Source: Diprion similis
Lineage: Eukaryota > Arthropoda > Insecta > Hymenoptera > Diprionidae
Assembly: GCF_021155765.1 (NCBI RefSeq)
Contig: NC_060106.1
Span: 3,045,501 to 3,109,500 of the forward strand
Length of the DNA: 64,000 bases
Direction: 5' to 3'
Of the stretch, positions 13,290 through 24,595 are shown one piece after another. A program made the position numbers and the translations under genes. The notes beneath the pieces were generated by a model, which was not told the origin of the DNA, ran no database searches, and saw only the letters and a list, made by a program, of their open reading frames with translations. The stretch's first letter is position 1, and each line of letters begins with the position of its first letter.

Positions 13290-14556
13290 ACTCGGCCTAT
13301 TCTACGCTCAACCCGCCGGGAGATAGCTTCGCTGACACTTCGCTCTCGTTGACTCATCGTTGGATTTCCTTCAGCTAATTTTCCTTTCCTTCTTCCTTAT
13401 CGTTATCGTCACTATCGCTATCGATTCTTCTATTGCTGCCATTTATCTTTGACCCTCTGTCGCTTGGCACTACCGTTAGCATCTTCCTTTTCTTTAAAAT
13501 ATACTATCTTCCTCCCTTCTTATCTCCTTTAAGTTAAGTTTTCTTTAATTTAAAATCAGTGTTGGCTTGCCTGCAGTCGCCAGCCAGGGTAAGGCTTCTG
13601 CCTTTGTATCATGATTTCTATTTCTTTCGTATCTTAATTCTTTCTTTCTTGGCTGCATCGAGTGATGCCAGTTTTTTTTTGTGAATCATGGTCCACGGCT
13701 CTGAGTTGCTGTAAGACGTCGTGTGACTGCATGATTTCGTTGAATTATTAATCCCGCAAAAATTATTGCTAAGCGATTTTCTTGTAATTTTATGCTAGAA
13801 CTGCTTCGGTAATTTCTATGGTCTTTTGCTAACGCCATCTTTCTTTTAATATTCTGTGTTAGTATTGCTTATTGTATTTTAATGATTTTGTATCATACTG
13901 CCTATTTTATTTCATTTGATTTGTGAATGATTTTGTATAGTAAATCGAGTTCTTTGAAGTACAGCCGAGCGTATATTAAGCCACTAAATACTACCGTACC
14001 TTTTTATCTCTTATTGCCAATTTTGTAGTGCTCATTACCTGTAATATTTTTCATGTTTCTTGTAATATCGCATTTCTCTGTATATTTAAGTTCTGCTTAT
14101 TGTAATCTGGTGTATTTAATGTATTTCTTTATCTTGCTAACCCTCCGCTAGACCTCTCACTCTCACATTTTTACATTCTCTCGTTAATTATAAATCAGAC
14201 TTTCTTTGTTAGTCTTACCTCTTTTTTTTTTTACTGTTGTACATTATCAATTCGATCACTGTAAACGATATTCTCTTGCTTAAGCTACCAATCTCTGTAA
14301 CTTATTAATCGGCGTCAACCTTTCTTATTAGTTATCATCTATCGTGAATTCTATATTATTTTCGTTTCACAACCGTTCCGAGCTATCATCAATTCTGTCA
14401 ACTACAGATTTTCAATAAAGCTTTACTCTCGCTTTAAATTAACAAACTAATAATACTCATAGTGTCTTTTTTTGAAAACTTAGGTAAAATCACGTCGCCC
14501 AGTGACATGTAGTTTCAAGTAGTCTTTTGCATTATACCGTTTATTCCGACTTACGC
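13290..14556 (-). repeat. Right arm of the foldback element, inner part
   Basis: Inverse of the inner part of the left arm. It ends at ...TTACGCTTAA, where the TTAA-flanked element has inserted, and the arm resumes at 17652. Confidence 0.7.
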
Positions 14557-14560
14557 TTAA

Positions 14561-17500
14561 GGGGGTATTCTGGTCAAGAGGTATGAATTTTAGGTAATTT
14601 TTGAAGTACCGTAAAGAAAAGGTAATCAATATTACACTATTCGTTTTTTTTATAAGATATTCATTACTATTTCAAGAATACAGGAAAAAAAACGTGAAAA
14701 AATTAAAAACTCAAAAAGTTAGCAGCTGACGAAGTGAGGGGTCTCAAAAAAACGGCACGTGAACATACCCACGATTCCAACCCTCCTAGCAATCTGAAAA
14801 AAAGGATTATTAATTTAGAGTAATGCCGTTACCGTTGGAACTAATGAAAAGTAAAAAAAAAAAATTTAATTTTTACCACTTTTTTTGAGTTTTGCGAATT
14901 TTAAAAAAATAGTAAACATTGAAATTTGGGGATGAGGATAGTTCACGCGATAGAGAAGTCTATAAAGCAGACTCACACCAAATTTCAAGTAAATCGGCTC
15001 AGTAGAACTTGAGAAATCGTGGGTATCGTTTGAAAAAAGACAGTTTCGTGAAAAATCCGTTTAAAGTTTTGCGTAAAGTTTCTCGCAGTCTAAGTCATAG
15101 TGATATTTTAGACTGACATTTATTCAATCTGCCATTCCTGCTGCATGCATCGGATATGTATATATATATTGTAATATTGCGCTTGCGGCGCAAGTTATGG
15201 ACCACTACCTCCACCCCAAATTTTGTTATCAAACGGTAGCAACGAGAAGTCACGGCGTACAATATGGGCGAAATTAGAATTATATAGAATATTTTCCTCA
15301 TCCCGTTTGTTTTAAACATCTCTTCCTATGTCCCGACTACCTCCAATCCCTTCCCATGAGCGGGCAACCCGAGACCACGTCAACACGGAGAACGCCGGCA
15401 GCACATAACTTCCCGAACGCCTCTAACAACCTGAGCATGCGATTATCTCCCTGGCTTCACCTTGGGCAGGTTCCTTAACGCCGCAGCCAAAGTACATGGG
15501 TCTCTACTACCGCACTCCCGAGATATCTCCATGGCTTCCGTCTATCTACGGGACTGTGTCCATCAGCTAAGGAGAAAAAGGGCATCTACGAACCAATACC
15601 ACCGAGTCCGGACGACGTCAAGTCGATTCCGCTGATTCCGCTAACGCTGATATAATCTGGCGTCAAATCGGTGAACTGCAACCTCTTGTGGTCCTGCATC
15701 GCAGTTCCATCTGCGTCAAAAAGATGCAAGCTCCTCCTCGGCGGGCCGACATCGGCCCCAACTACCGGCGGTGAACGAGACTACCTCCGCTCGACCCCGC
15801 TCAACCTGAGGGTTAGCCGCCTATCGTACGACGAGAGAGACCCGGAGAAACAGCTGAGAGCCGCGAGCCCTGCCGGGACACCTACTGGCCGCCTCCTCCA
15901 GAGACAACGCAACAATGCCATCTCCCGACTGTCTCATGTTCCTGTTCTGGCAACGCTGACGAAACTAGGGGAAAACCGCCATGATAGCGTCACTTCTCGT
16001 CCGGCTATCATAGCGGATTGACGTACCTTTTCGTTTTCTCTCTTATCGATAATTTCTCGTCCTGCTATCGTAGCAGCCTGACGTGCCTTATCTGTTTTTC
16101 TTTGAAAATCAACTTTGCGTATTGTGTCTCGTTTGTGAATTGTTTCCTTACGGATTACTAACTCCTGTATTGTGTGAGTAAGCTCCCGTTCCCGCACAAC
16201 TCCCCGAGTTATTACCTTGATTCTATCTTGAAGATACCTCTTTCCGATTTAGACGCAACCGATCAAAGTCGCCATTACCGGTACTTCTATCCGTTGCTTT
16301 CTTCTCGGGTTTTCGTGTGCTTATTATTTTTATGATTAACTACCTTTTAATTTAGTTGCTTGGTGTATGCTAATATTTTGTTAATATTCTCATCCCCATT
16401 TCATTTCTATTGTACTATCACTTGTATCACCCCCTGTGTGAGTGTGTGTGTGCATGTGACTGTGATTCTTTGTTAGTCTAAGTAGCGTCTCTTGATTATT
16501 CCGCCCATATCAAGTCTGTACCCCCCAAATCAATACGTAGCTTATCAGTGAAATCGCGTCTAGTCGTTCGACAGTATTAAAGTAAAAAGGGCCCGGGAAT
16601 GAAGTCGGTATACGATAGATATTTGCGTCGACCATAGAGTATTGTCTCTTTTGTGTTGTATCTTTGGGCCTGGTTGTGTTAATCATAGCGTTCTAACTAT
16701 TTTTATTTTGTAATTGTATCGAATAGGCCCTAGTAAATTTAATATTCAATTCCGCGTTTGTAATCATCAATAAGTAATTCGTTGAGATATTTTATGTCAA
16801 TTTAGGCGTTCTAGATTCGCCATTTTGAGCCACTTGGCTTGGCGTCCTCGTTTATTAATTGTATCTCCGATATTTATTCTCTTGTTTATAATATTGGCCA
16901 TAACGTGTATGTATTGATTTTCGCTTGTAATATTGTTATTTTCGTTTCTCCCCCACGCGTTACCCGTCGCCTTCCGCGACGCGTCACGGGGACTCAATTG
17001 TGATCTGCTTTACCGGCGAGGTTGCATGTAACGGTTGAGTAGTTGAGACCTTTCTTATCCGCCTCAAATAAATTCCTCTTTTACCTACTAACCTACGGTG
17101 TTTTGTGTAACGTGTGTTGTTTCACTCATTGCCCCCACGTTCCCCTCTGCCAAAAACTGACAGCTGAGCATCCTGAGGTCAAGGTCCGCAGCTGAGAGCA
17201 GCTGTTTACCTCCTTTGTTTTTAATCGATCTGCTTTAACATATTATCGCTTGTATCGTGGTCATTGCGACCTGGAGCCCAACAGCTTTCTTGCCGATTTC
17301 GATTAAATTCCGTAATTATTCTTTTTTTTTGCACGTTGCGGGCGTTTGCTGGCGACCTAGCTCGTTCTTAGATTCCCCGTAGGGCGAGTGTGGCCGTTAC
17401 AATATATATATGAAGGCACAAAAGATTTTACAAGGAAACACGATCGCAGGTAGACGGAAAATCCCTAACGTCTTTTGTCCGATTCGTTCCGGCCGAGCCG

Positions 17501-17647
17501 GTTTGGATGCCGCGGCACTAAAACAGCTATATCTTCGAAAATAATTAGAATTTTGGAAAATCGTCTTAAAGACATATTCATAAAGGGTTAAGCTTTGAAA
17601 AAATGAAAAAAAAACGATTTTTTCAAATTTCTAGACCAGAATAGCCC
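14561..17647. mobile_element. 3.1-kb insertion flanked by TTAA
   Basis: The foldback right arm is interrupted exactly at a TTAA, duplicated at 14557-14560 and 17648-17651. The inserted 3087 bp begins GGGGGTATTCTGGTC and ends GACCAGAATAGCCC, so the ends are inverted copies of about 14 bases. Aligning the other foldback arm across the site gives the empty site directly: the left arm at about 11675-11715 runs through without the insert. TTAA duplication with short inverted ends is typical of piggyBac-like and Sola3-like DNA transposons. I see no transposase inside, so this is a non-autonomous copy. It is itself interrupted by the TG...CA insertion at 15170-17401. Confidence 0.75.
15170..17401. 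mobile_element. Possible LTR-type insertion, TG...CA ends
   Basis: The segment starts TGTAATATTGCG and ends GGCCGTTACA, and ATATAT stands on both sides. The TA-rich site makes the duplication ambiguous (4 to 6 bp). Composition changes sharply inside, with GC-rich parts at 15340-16020 and 16950-17400. It contains a tandem repeat of about 60 bp near 15990-16110 (TCTCGTCCNGCTATC... twice). No gag or pol motif is visible. The likeliest reading is a long solo LTR or an LTR-flanked non-autonomous element inside the TTAA element. Confidence 0.4.
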
Positions 17648-17651
17648 TTAA

Positions 17652-18045
17652 TTTTCTTTGTTAACTATCATCTTCATTCAAACCATCGTTTAACTTTATT
17701 TTCTCGAAAATATTGTGAACTATCCTAGTTGCTTGATTACTTATATCGAAAATATATGACTGATTGGCCTGTTAATTCCTTTGATTCGAGCTTATATCGT
17801 CATTTGCTTATTTCTTCAATTATCGTTAACTGCCTTGGATACCGCCACTTTACCAGTTCGTGTGAGTAGGTAATTATTAGTATCGTATCTCATCTTTTCT
17901 TTTTCTTCAAAATTTGCCGTGGAAGCGTCTGGCTCTCAATAAATATCATTCATTGTCGTTTCAAATAAATTCTAGATAATTAGAGAATCGCACCAAAGTG
18001 TAAACGGTAGGTCCTCAGCTGAGGATAACAGAATAGCATTACGGT
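17652..18045 (-). repeat. Right arm of the foldback element, outer part
   Basis: Continues the inverted match to the left arm (inverse of about 11220-11680) after the TTAA insertion, ending near CCTCAGCTGAGGATAACAG. Confidence 0.7.
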
Positions 18046-18127
18046 ATACATGACTTAAGTAACATTATAAATGCTTTCTTTGCATTCTAAGGACCTACTT
18101 TAAGTGGGTTGTGGAAATATTGCACCA

Positions 18128-18752
18128 CAAATAAATACAAATTGGAGAATTAGTCGTTAATTAAACGCTTTTCAATTGCGAGAAATTTTTTTTTTCGCTC
18201 TAACCGTTTTTGAAAAAAACCCGGCAGACCCAGCTATCACCACATCGTGAAAATAGTGTAAATGAGGCTAAATTCGAAAAACTCCCACGCGAGATTTATT
18301 CGCTTATTAATCGCTGTCGATTGACATCAGTTTCAGTCTCGTGAAACAACTCTCACCCCTGATATTCTAACCCACTCAGCCAATCATTACGGAAAACTTT
18401 TTGTACGTACGTAAATTTGTTAATATATCGACGTGTGAATTATTCGCTAATTAGTTGATGCCAATGGACGTTGGTCCCGCTTTCTTGAAACGACCCCCCT
18501 TCCCAGACATTCCACCCCTGACGTCGGAATATCAAACTGTTGTGTCATTTGCGTGAAGCGTTCGATTTTTCGAAGCTGACGGTTGAATGTTCAGGGCGGG
18601 GGTGGTTTCCAAAAAGTGGGACTAACGTCCATCGGCAGCGACTAATTAGCGAATAATTCAAGAAATTTTGCGTTGGAATTTTTGGTATTCAGCTTCATTT
18701 ATAAAAAGCGTTTAATGAGCAACCAACTCTTAAATCTGTATTTACTTGTTAT
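18128..18752. repeat. Foldback MITE-like repeat
   Basis: The ends are imperfect inverted copies: ATAAATACAAATTGG...AATTAAACGCTTTT at the left against its inverse around 18705-18745. Inner blocks pair as well: GAATTATTCGCTAATTAG near 18437 with its inverse near 18640-18662, and ATGGACGTTGGTCCC near 18463 with its inverse near 18620. The whole could fold into one long hairpin. No coding sequence. Confidence 0.55.
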
Positions 18753-20805
18753 TCTATATTGACATAGCACATAAGCGCGCCTAATTATGCACAAAATTTC
18801 GTAACTTGTGTATTGCCCCTTAAAGATTCGTATAATTTTTTGATTCAGCTGCGATATATCCATCGACTATTTTTTCAAGCGGATTAGATACTTTGAAGAA
18901 ATCGTCGATGAAGCTTCCATAACCTCAGCAAATCCTTTTTCTTACTGTTTTTCCAGCTCTTGCTTCGTTTGTTTCTCTCTCTTCGTTTGAGTGCGTAAGC
19001 TTGATCATAGTCGGAGTAATTTGTCTTCTCTTTTGTACCAGGATCAGCACATCCCCTTTCCTATCCACAGCGGAAATAACATTACCATTCGAAGTGGGAT
19101 ACTTTTTTAATACATCAAGTTTGTTCTCTGCTCCGCAGATGCTTTCACCGCAGGGATTGTGATATTATCTTGATAATCATTCGTTTTCAAGCCCATTACC
19201 TCGATCATTCATAAAATTCTGTGCTGTTCACCTGCTGAGTGCTACGTCATACCACCTTCAACTCGCGGTTAATTTTGTTTACCTTCATTTTATTCTGAGG
19301 TCTCTTCTTATTCTACAAAACTCTTCTATCAGTCGCAAGAAAAATCTATTCATTTATAATGTTCAAAGAATCGAGATCATCATCAACGTTGGAAAAAAAA
19401 AACTTTTTGTTTTTGTAACAAAATGAATTCGCAGCTACATTTCGTGGGTTAGAAATCATCCTATGGCAAAAAATATTTCATTGCAATTACAAAAAAAAAT
19501 AATCAAATAATTCATTCGATATTGCAAGAGAAGTTTGAAGAGAATATTGAAGATTTTGATTTGGCCAATTTAATGCAACAATACTTCTTACATGATGTTG
19601 AAAATATGTACAACGAATCGAACCTCTAATAGATTCTACTGGATTGTTTCATACACTTCACCAAATATTTTCAATACAAAGTGTAATCAAACTCACCAAG
19701 TCATGAGAGTTACTACATGATTGCTCAAATTAAATAATATATTACATCTTAAAATGGTAAAAATATTTTGTCGAAGTGGCAGAATACTTTTAGTGATACG
19801 TAGAAAATTGTTTTTTGCAAAAGAAATAGGGTGAGCCGTTATTTGGATGGGCTTGAGCAACTATTCAGTGAAATCAGCGGTATCAAATCATGTGTGGTCA
19901 TATATGATTGAATAAGACTACCATTAACCCTTTGCGGTCGGATTAAATTGGACATGGGTATCGTTTGATGGCTGAAAGTAGTCAAACGATCTCAAAGGGC
20001 AAACTATGGCATATTTCTTTGCCATTGTTTGATGTTGCATTAAATTCACATAGCATAAATGAGACTCAAGCAATAACACAGGCCTGCGAAGTATAACTTT
20101 TAATTTACCCTTTAATTAAAATACTTTTTCTTAGGTATTTTGAATTAAAATATAGCGGTAGTTTTCTTACAGCATATCGAGATTTATTTTTATGCATTTT
20201 TGAACAGTATTTATGAAAAAAAATATATGTAATAAATATAAAACTGAATGTTTAGGTCTAAAATTAACAGGGTTAGTTTTAGACAAGACTTGAAAGACTA
20301 AATAAATCAAAAAGACTTATGATACCTTCTACTTTCTTCAAAACTCGAAGCGAATTCGAAAGCGTCTTGTGACAGCATTTTAGTAGAGAATTTCGATGGA
20401 GGAACGACGAAAGCGTGGCTACAACGCGAGCTGAAAACCTCACGCGAGGCTACGGAGAAAGCGCCAACGTAAAGCTCTACCGCGAGGGTAACCGAGGTGA
20501 ACGAAATGCTCGTTGTTTCATCAGCGCCGAGTGGCATCATACTGGAGAGTTCGATCTATTCAGTGCAACTGTGAAAATTTGGCCAATTTCTGTGGGTGGT
20601 AACCAATATGTAAGATTTTTTCACAAATTTTGAAAAATTCAAACGACGCTCCACTTTTTGCCAAAATAAGGTATTAACTGCCCAAGTTTCATTCTGATCG
20701 CTTGAGCTGTATGAGAGTTTTGCATCCCCGCGTTTTCGAGGTGTACATCGCGTCTTTATAAGCACCTTAACATCGTAAGCCTCGCGAAGCCATCAACACG
20801 CGAGC
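18753..20805. other. AT-rich DNA, no gene recognised
   Basis: No supported gene. The small overlapping ORFs at about 20307-20765 occur on both strands over the same bases and have no family signature. Confidence 0.5.
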
Positions 20806-21115
20806 AGGCATCGTTCCTACAGAGTTCGTTCCTACAGAGTTCATCTCTACACAGTTCGTTCCTACAGAGTTTGTTTCTACAGAAATTCGTACTAGAGAAA
20901 ATCGTTCCTACAGAGATGACCGAGAGGTTCGTTTCTACAGAGCTGACCGAGAGGGTCGTTTCTACAGAGAAATGATTTCCGAGCGACTCAGTCCTACAGA
21001 AATGAACCCAGGTGTTGCAGTCTTACAGAAATTAGCCGAGGCGTTGCAGTCCTACAGAAATGAACCGAGGTGTTGCAGTCCTACAGAAATCATCAGTCCT
21101 ACACATTTGCAAAGG
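20806..21115. repeat. Degenerate TCCTACAGA minisatellite
   Basis: The word TCCTACAGA or TTCTACAGA recurs more than a dozen times, first spaced about 17 bases, then about 33-36 bases with an interspersed GAACCGAGGTGTTGCAG-type block. The unit therefore appears to have grown and diverged along the array. An 85-codon ORF (20972-21229) overlapping the right half is a by-product of the repeat. Confidence 0.65.
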
Positions 21116-22527
21116 CGCGGATCGCACCGAATGCTGGCTCAGAGTCCACTTATCCGTCTGTACGACCTACCGGAGCTTCGACGGTCTAAAATCGTACCTA
21201 TTTTTAGGATTTCTTTTTTAAGAAAGTGAAAACGCTCTAAGCAATTCGTTCAAGGGCTTTTATTATTTATAGTTTCAATCACATTTTAGAACTTCTTTTT
21301 ATAAATCAATGACAAAATGGTGGCGCAGCGTACATACTTTTTTAGTTATAATATAAGCCATACATTATTGAACACAGGTTGTCAGAGGACAATGTTTGAC
21401 TTAATTTTTATATCGCTTAGACAATATATTCGGTTTTGATTCTAAAGTGGTTTATATGGCAGTTCCATCTGAGATGCTTATCAATTATAATCCAACAATA
21501 TTCAGTTTTGTTTACACTTGATATCTTATATAATTGCCAATATATATCGAAAGCCCTCGGCATAGAATCTTTATGATGAACAAATGTTATGTTTACCATT
21601 TTTATTTTTCTACATTTATTAATAAATTATTTAATTACAGTCAGTCTTCGAAATTCCTTATAAGATTATGACATAAAAAATATAATATAAAATATTTAAA
21701 CTATACATATATTTTTTGAGCTTGTATTGAGATCGATAAATTTGCATTCCATACATCTTATTGTAATCAAACCATTATTTATGACATATGAAAATTGTTT
21801 CTATCTTTTGCACGACGATAAATAAATCCTGAAGTGTTTGGAAGATAGCTATAATATGGCAGCGTATTCAGAAAAACAAGGATAACGTTTTCACCAAGAT
21901 GTCATAGATTTGAAACGCCGTTATCAAGAAAGAATAATGAGGGCATGATAGAAGATTAGGTTTAGGGTTTAATACTGTAACGATGTAAATACAAGTCATA
22001 CTTCGGCGCCAAAAGCAACACCAATCACGACAAATATGATGAGCGATGAACATCGAATCAGAGGTCGATAGCGGATCGCCTATCCGGCGGACAGGTGGAT
22101 CTCGCTCTCTGCGAGAAGACGCCGAAGCGACAGGTCGCCAAATTTTGCCTCGCACGACCAAAGTCCAAATTTTTCGTAAAACTCGTGCAATGAGTTTATA
22201 ATGAAAAGTAAAGTGTTCATCAAGCGCATCAGCCGCCCATTTCAACATCCACATTTAAGATTTATCATCGATCCTGGAGCAGAAAGACGTCAAGATCGAT
22301 AGTTGGTGACGACCAACTATTGATTCTTCCAACATTCTTCGCCATCCAACATCTTCGGAGCCATCTATCTCACCAGGACGATTGTAGCTAAGTTAACAAA
22401 TGAATGAATCGTAGGTGCCTGTGCCATATTCATTCATTCGTCTTTTACTGTATGCGAACTACTTATATTACTTTCTTTACCTTGAATAGACTACTTGCTG
22501 CAATTTAGAATCTTTCAATTTCGAGTC
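21116..22527. other. AT-rich DNA up to the Polinton, no gene recognised
   Basis: Contains a 128-codon minus-strand ORF (21868-22254) with no recognised domain and no good initiation context. Nothing else is supported. Confidence 0.45.
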
Positions 22528-22980
22528 AGTAGTAAAGATGTAAGAGTTCTGGAACACAATGGCGGCGTTTTGAGGGGGGGTTCCCCCCATTGCTACGGGC
22601 CGGCTGCAGCGGCGCGCGGCGAGGGGGGGGGTCCGCGAGCGGTGCGCGAGGTGCGCCCGGGGGGGGGGGGGGGGCGTTGGGCGCGCGGCGGGTACCCGGC
22701 GGGGGAGGGGGGGGGGGGGGCAAAATCCCGTCGGGTCTTGTTCGACGGCGGGAAGCTCCAAGTTAGATAACGCTAGACCACTTGAGAAAAATTCCTGGAA
22801 ATGCAGCCTTTCAGCTCATGCCGATAATGAATGCAGTGGGTGGTAATGTAAATAAATCTGTACATGCTAAATTTTATCATAAATGCCGGATGCAGCTGTT
22901 GAAATAAATCTGTCACACATAAAAGATTCTTCAAAAATTATTAAAAAATGCCAGATGTCGGTTACGGGACGATGGTGGGA
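22528..22980 (+). repeat. Left terminal inverted repeat of the Polinton
   Basis: Inverse of about 36203-36665. Shared anchors are GAGTTCTGGAACACAATGGC near the tip, CGACGGCGGGAAGCTC near 22743, and TGCCAGATGTCGGTTACGGG near the inner end. It contains long G runs (22657-22672 and 22701-22720) whose length and phase differ from the other copy. Overlapping short ORFs on all frames here are products of these runs. Confidence 0.88.
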
Positions 22981-23164
22981 TGAGCAAGTCAATTTCAAAA
23001 TAACAATTAGATACACTGAACAGATGTTTTTATTTATCCTCAATTACATTTAGCTTTGCAGCTTCTATATAATAATTGATCATACTAATAATAATTTCAA
23101 CAATTAACCTTATACATATTATTTTCTATATTCTTACATTTAACATATTACTCTAAAAATTGGC

Positions 23165-24379
23165 TTATACTAATTTCTTCACCGTGCCACTAATCGGACT
23201 GTACTCAACGACCCGATCATGCAAGATCATACAGTAGGCTGCGGCGTTTCGAGGAAATTCCACGCTTGCTTCAAATTCCAGCCGGATGTCCACCGGTCCG
23301 GTTTTCAACGATTCATTTTGTTTTGAGCAACCGATGACGATCAGGGGCGCGCGTTTTATAAATTCACTTTTCGAGAGCAGAGGTTCGGCTTCCTTGTTGT
23401 AGTAGGATGTTTGAAACTGGACATACATATCGTACAGAATGGCGTATTGATTATTGGAAATATCTAGATTTAAATTCCCATAGGGGTAACACTGTGAGTT
23501 GAGGAAGAGTTTCACATCTCTTATTCTACAATGATCGAATTCGCTAGCATTTTTCAATGCCTCGTTTTTCCTTGCAGTTTGGAATCCCATTATGACGTAT
23601 CTAGGCTTCTCCAGCTGTGTCGATGTCTTGACCGCCCAGACATGCCGCGTCGTTGATGGCAGCATCGGATACACGTACGTTTCCCAAGAACGAAAACTCA
23701 TGGGAATGGCCGAGTCCTTGGCGATGTAGTTGAGTAGCTGGATTTTCGGCTTGTCGGCTAGTTTGATGTAGGGCAGCAGCCACTCGACTTTTTTGAGGGT
23801 AATTTTGAACTTCTCGGTAGTGTTTGTCTGAAGTACAGCATTTAAATCGGTGTTAGTGCGTGTGAGAATCAACTCATGTTTGGCATTAACGATGACTCGG
23901 CAATAATCCTCGGCGAATCCCAGCAGATAACGCAGCGGTATAACGACATCAAAATTTCCAGCATCATCGGCCAGGTTGATATCGGCAACGCTCAGCCAAC
24001 CGGTGTTCTCCAAGCCGTGCTGTTGCCCTGGGGTGAGGGATAAGTATCCCTTCATGATGCTGGTGATGCCCACATTTTTATTTCGATCAATTTCCACACC
24101 GTTCAACTCGTACCGAATTTCCTCAAACATATGGCAAACAGCCATGACGACCAATTTTGTAGCGGCCACCATGGAATAATCTTCTTTTGTAACTTTCCCG
24201 TGAATGTGCAGGGAGCTTTTTTCCGGTAGCACGCACTCGTTCTGATTTTGAACGGAAATTCGAATTTCATCGTTATTCCCAAAGGTCGATGATGCAAATG
24301 GCTGGTGAGCGTGAACCTCAGAGTGTGCGATCGATTCGTCGAATGTCACGGGTTTCTGTATTCTTATTATTTCCTCCAT
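23165..24379 (-). CDS. Polinton major capsid protein (PY-like)
   Basis: Predicted 404-aa protein from the ATG at 24379, which lies in a good ACCATGG context. An open frame extends upstream to a GTG at 24433 but is not needed. Position, size and partners (protease, penton-like PX upstream on the same strand) match the Polinton PY protein, which family studies predict to be a double jelly-roll major capsid protein forming an icosahedral shell. The sequence is beta-rich with no membrane segment; I assign it by synteny and family resemblance, not by a single diagnostic motif. It is the last gene of a leftward block, with about 160 bp to the upstream PX gene and a TATAAAAG at 24550-24557. The frame is unbroken, unlike the replication genes of the element. 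Confidence 0.75.
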   Translation of the reverse strand: MEEIIRIQKPVTFDESIAHSEVHAHQPFASSTFGNNDEIRISVQNQNECVLPEKSSLHIHGKVTKEDYSMVAATKLVVMAVCHMFEEIRYELNGVEIDRNKNVGITSIMKGYLSLTPGQQHGLENTGWLSVADINLADDAGNFDVVIPLRYLLGFAEDYCRVIVNAKHELILTRTNTDLNAVLQTNTTEKFKITLKKVEWLLPYIKLADKPKIQLLNYIAKDSAIPMSFRSWETYVYPMLPSTTRHVWAVKTSTQLEKPRYVIMGFQTARKNEALKNASEFDHCRIRDVKLFLNSQCYPYGNLNLDISNNQYAILYDMYVQFQTSYYNKEAEPLLSKSEFIKRAPLIVIGCSKQNESLKTGPVDIRLEFEASVEFPRNAAAYCMILHDRVVEYSPISGTVKKLV

Positions 24380-24549
24380 GGTAACACGCACAGGATGCAG
24401 CGAACACGAATTTTTATTTTCCAAAATTTCCACGTAATCGAAGACCTAGACTCTGGAGAAACCGAGCGTTCAGAGGTGTCAGCTTCAGCGGAGATGTCAG
24501 CTTCGTCAATGGTGCTGGACGACTGATGATATTTGGCCATGACGTCTCG

Positions 24550-24557
24550 CTTTTATA
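24550..24557 (-). promoter_or_regulatory. TATA box upstream of the major capsid gene
   Basis: TATAAAAG on the minus strand about 170 bp before the capsid ATG. A start about 30 bp downstream would give a leader of roughly 145 bases. Short frames in this leader (24414-24596, and one starting with the ATG at 24540) have no recognised content. Confidence 0.45.
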
Positions 24558-24595
24558 ACTTTTGCCTGACTTTTTCGTCTCAAATACAATCCCCA

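Larger units (their letters stand above)
11220..18045. mobile_element. Foldback element with long inverted arms
   Basis: The left arm (about 11220-12770) is the reverse complement of about 13290-14556 plus 17652-18045. Clear anchors are TCAGCTGAGGAC near 11236 against its inverse near 18015; the GTCGCCCAGTGAC block near 14495 against its inverse near 11740; and GGTAAGGCTTCTGCCTTT near 13588 against its inverse near 12570. Arms are about 1.5 kb and moderately diverged. The 0.5 kb centre (12771-13290) has only short ORFs. The right arm is split by a TTAA-flanked insertion. The outermost shared sequence is TTCTGTTA followed by CCTCAGCTGAGG. I found no clear target-site duplication, and the superfamily is unknown. 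Confidence 0.75.

Noticed and set aside
15671..16197. 116-aa plus and 87-aa minus ORFs inside the TG...CA segment
   Set aside because: The minus ORF is a translation of a 60-bp tandem repeat and the plus ORF has no domain. Likely noncoding LTR-type sequence.
20806..21115. CRISPR-like appearance of the TCCTACAGA array
   Set aside because: The repeats are short, degenerate and unevenly spaced, and the genome is eukaryotic; it is a minisatellite.
21868..22254. 128-aa minus-strand ORF
   Set aside because: No recognisable motif, no promoter or splice support, and composition like the surrounding noncoding DNA.
22477..22770. Overlapping Gly/Pro/Arg-rich ORFs in the left Polinton repeat
   Set aside because: They exist on several frames and both strands because of long G runs, and the mirrored ORFs at 36412-36716 have the same cause.
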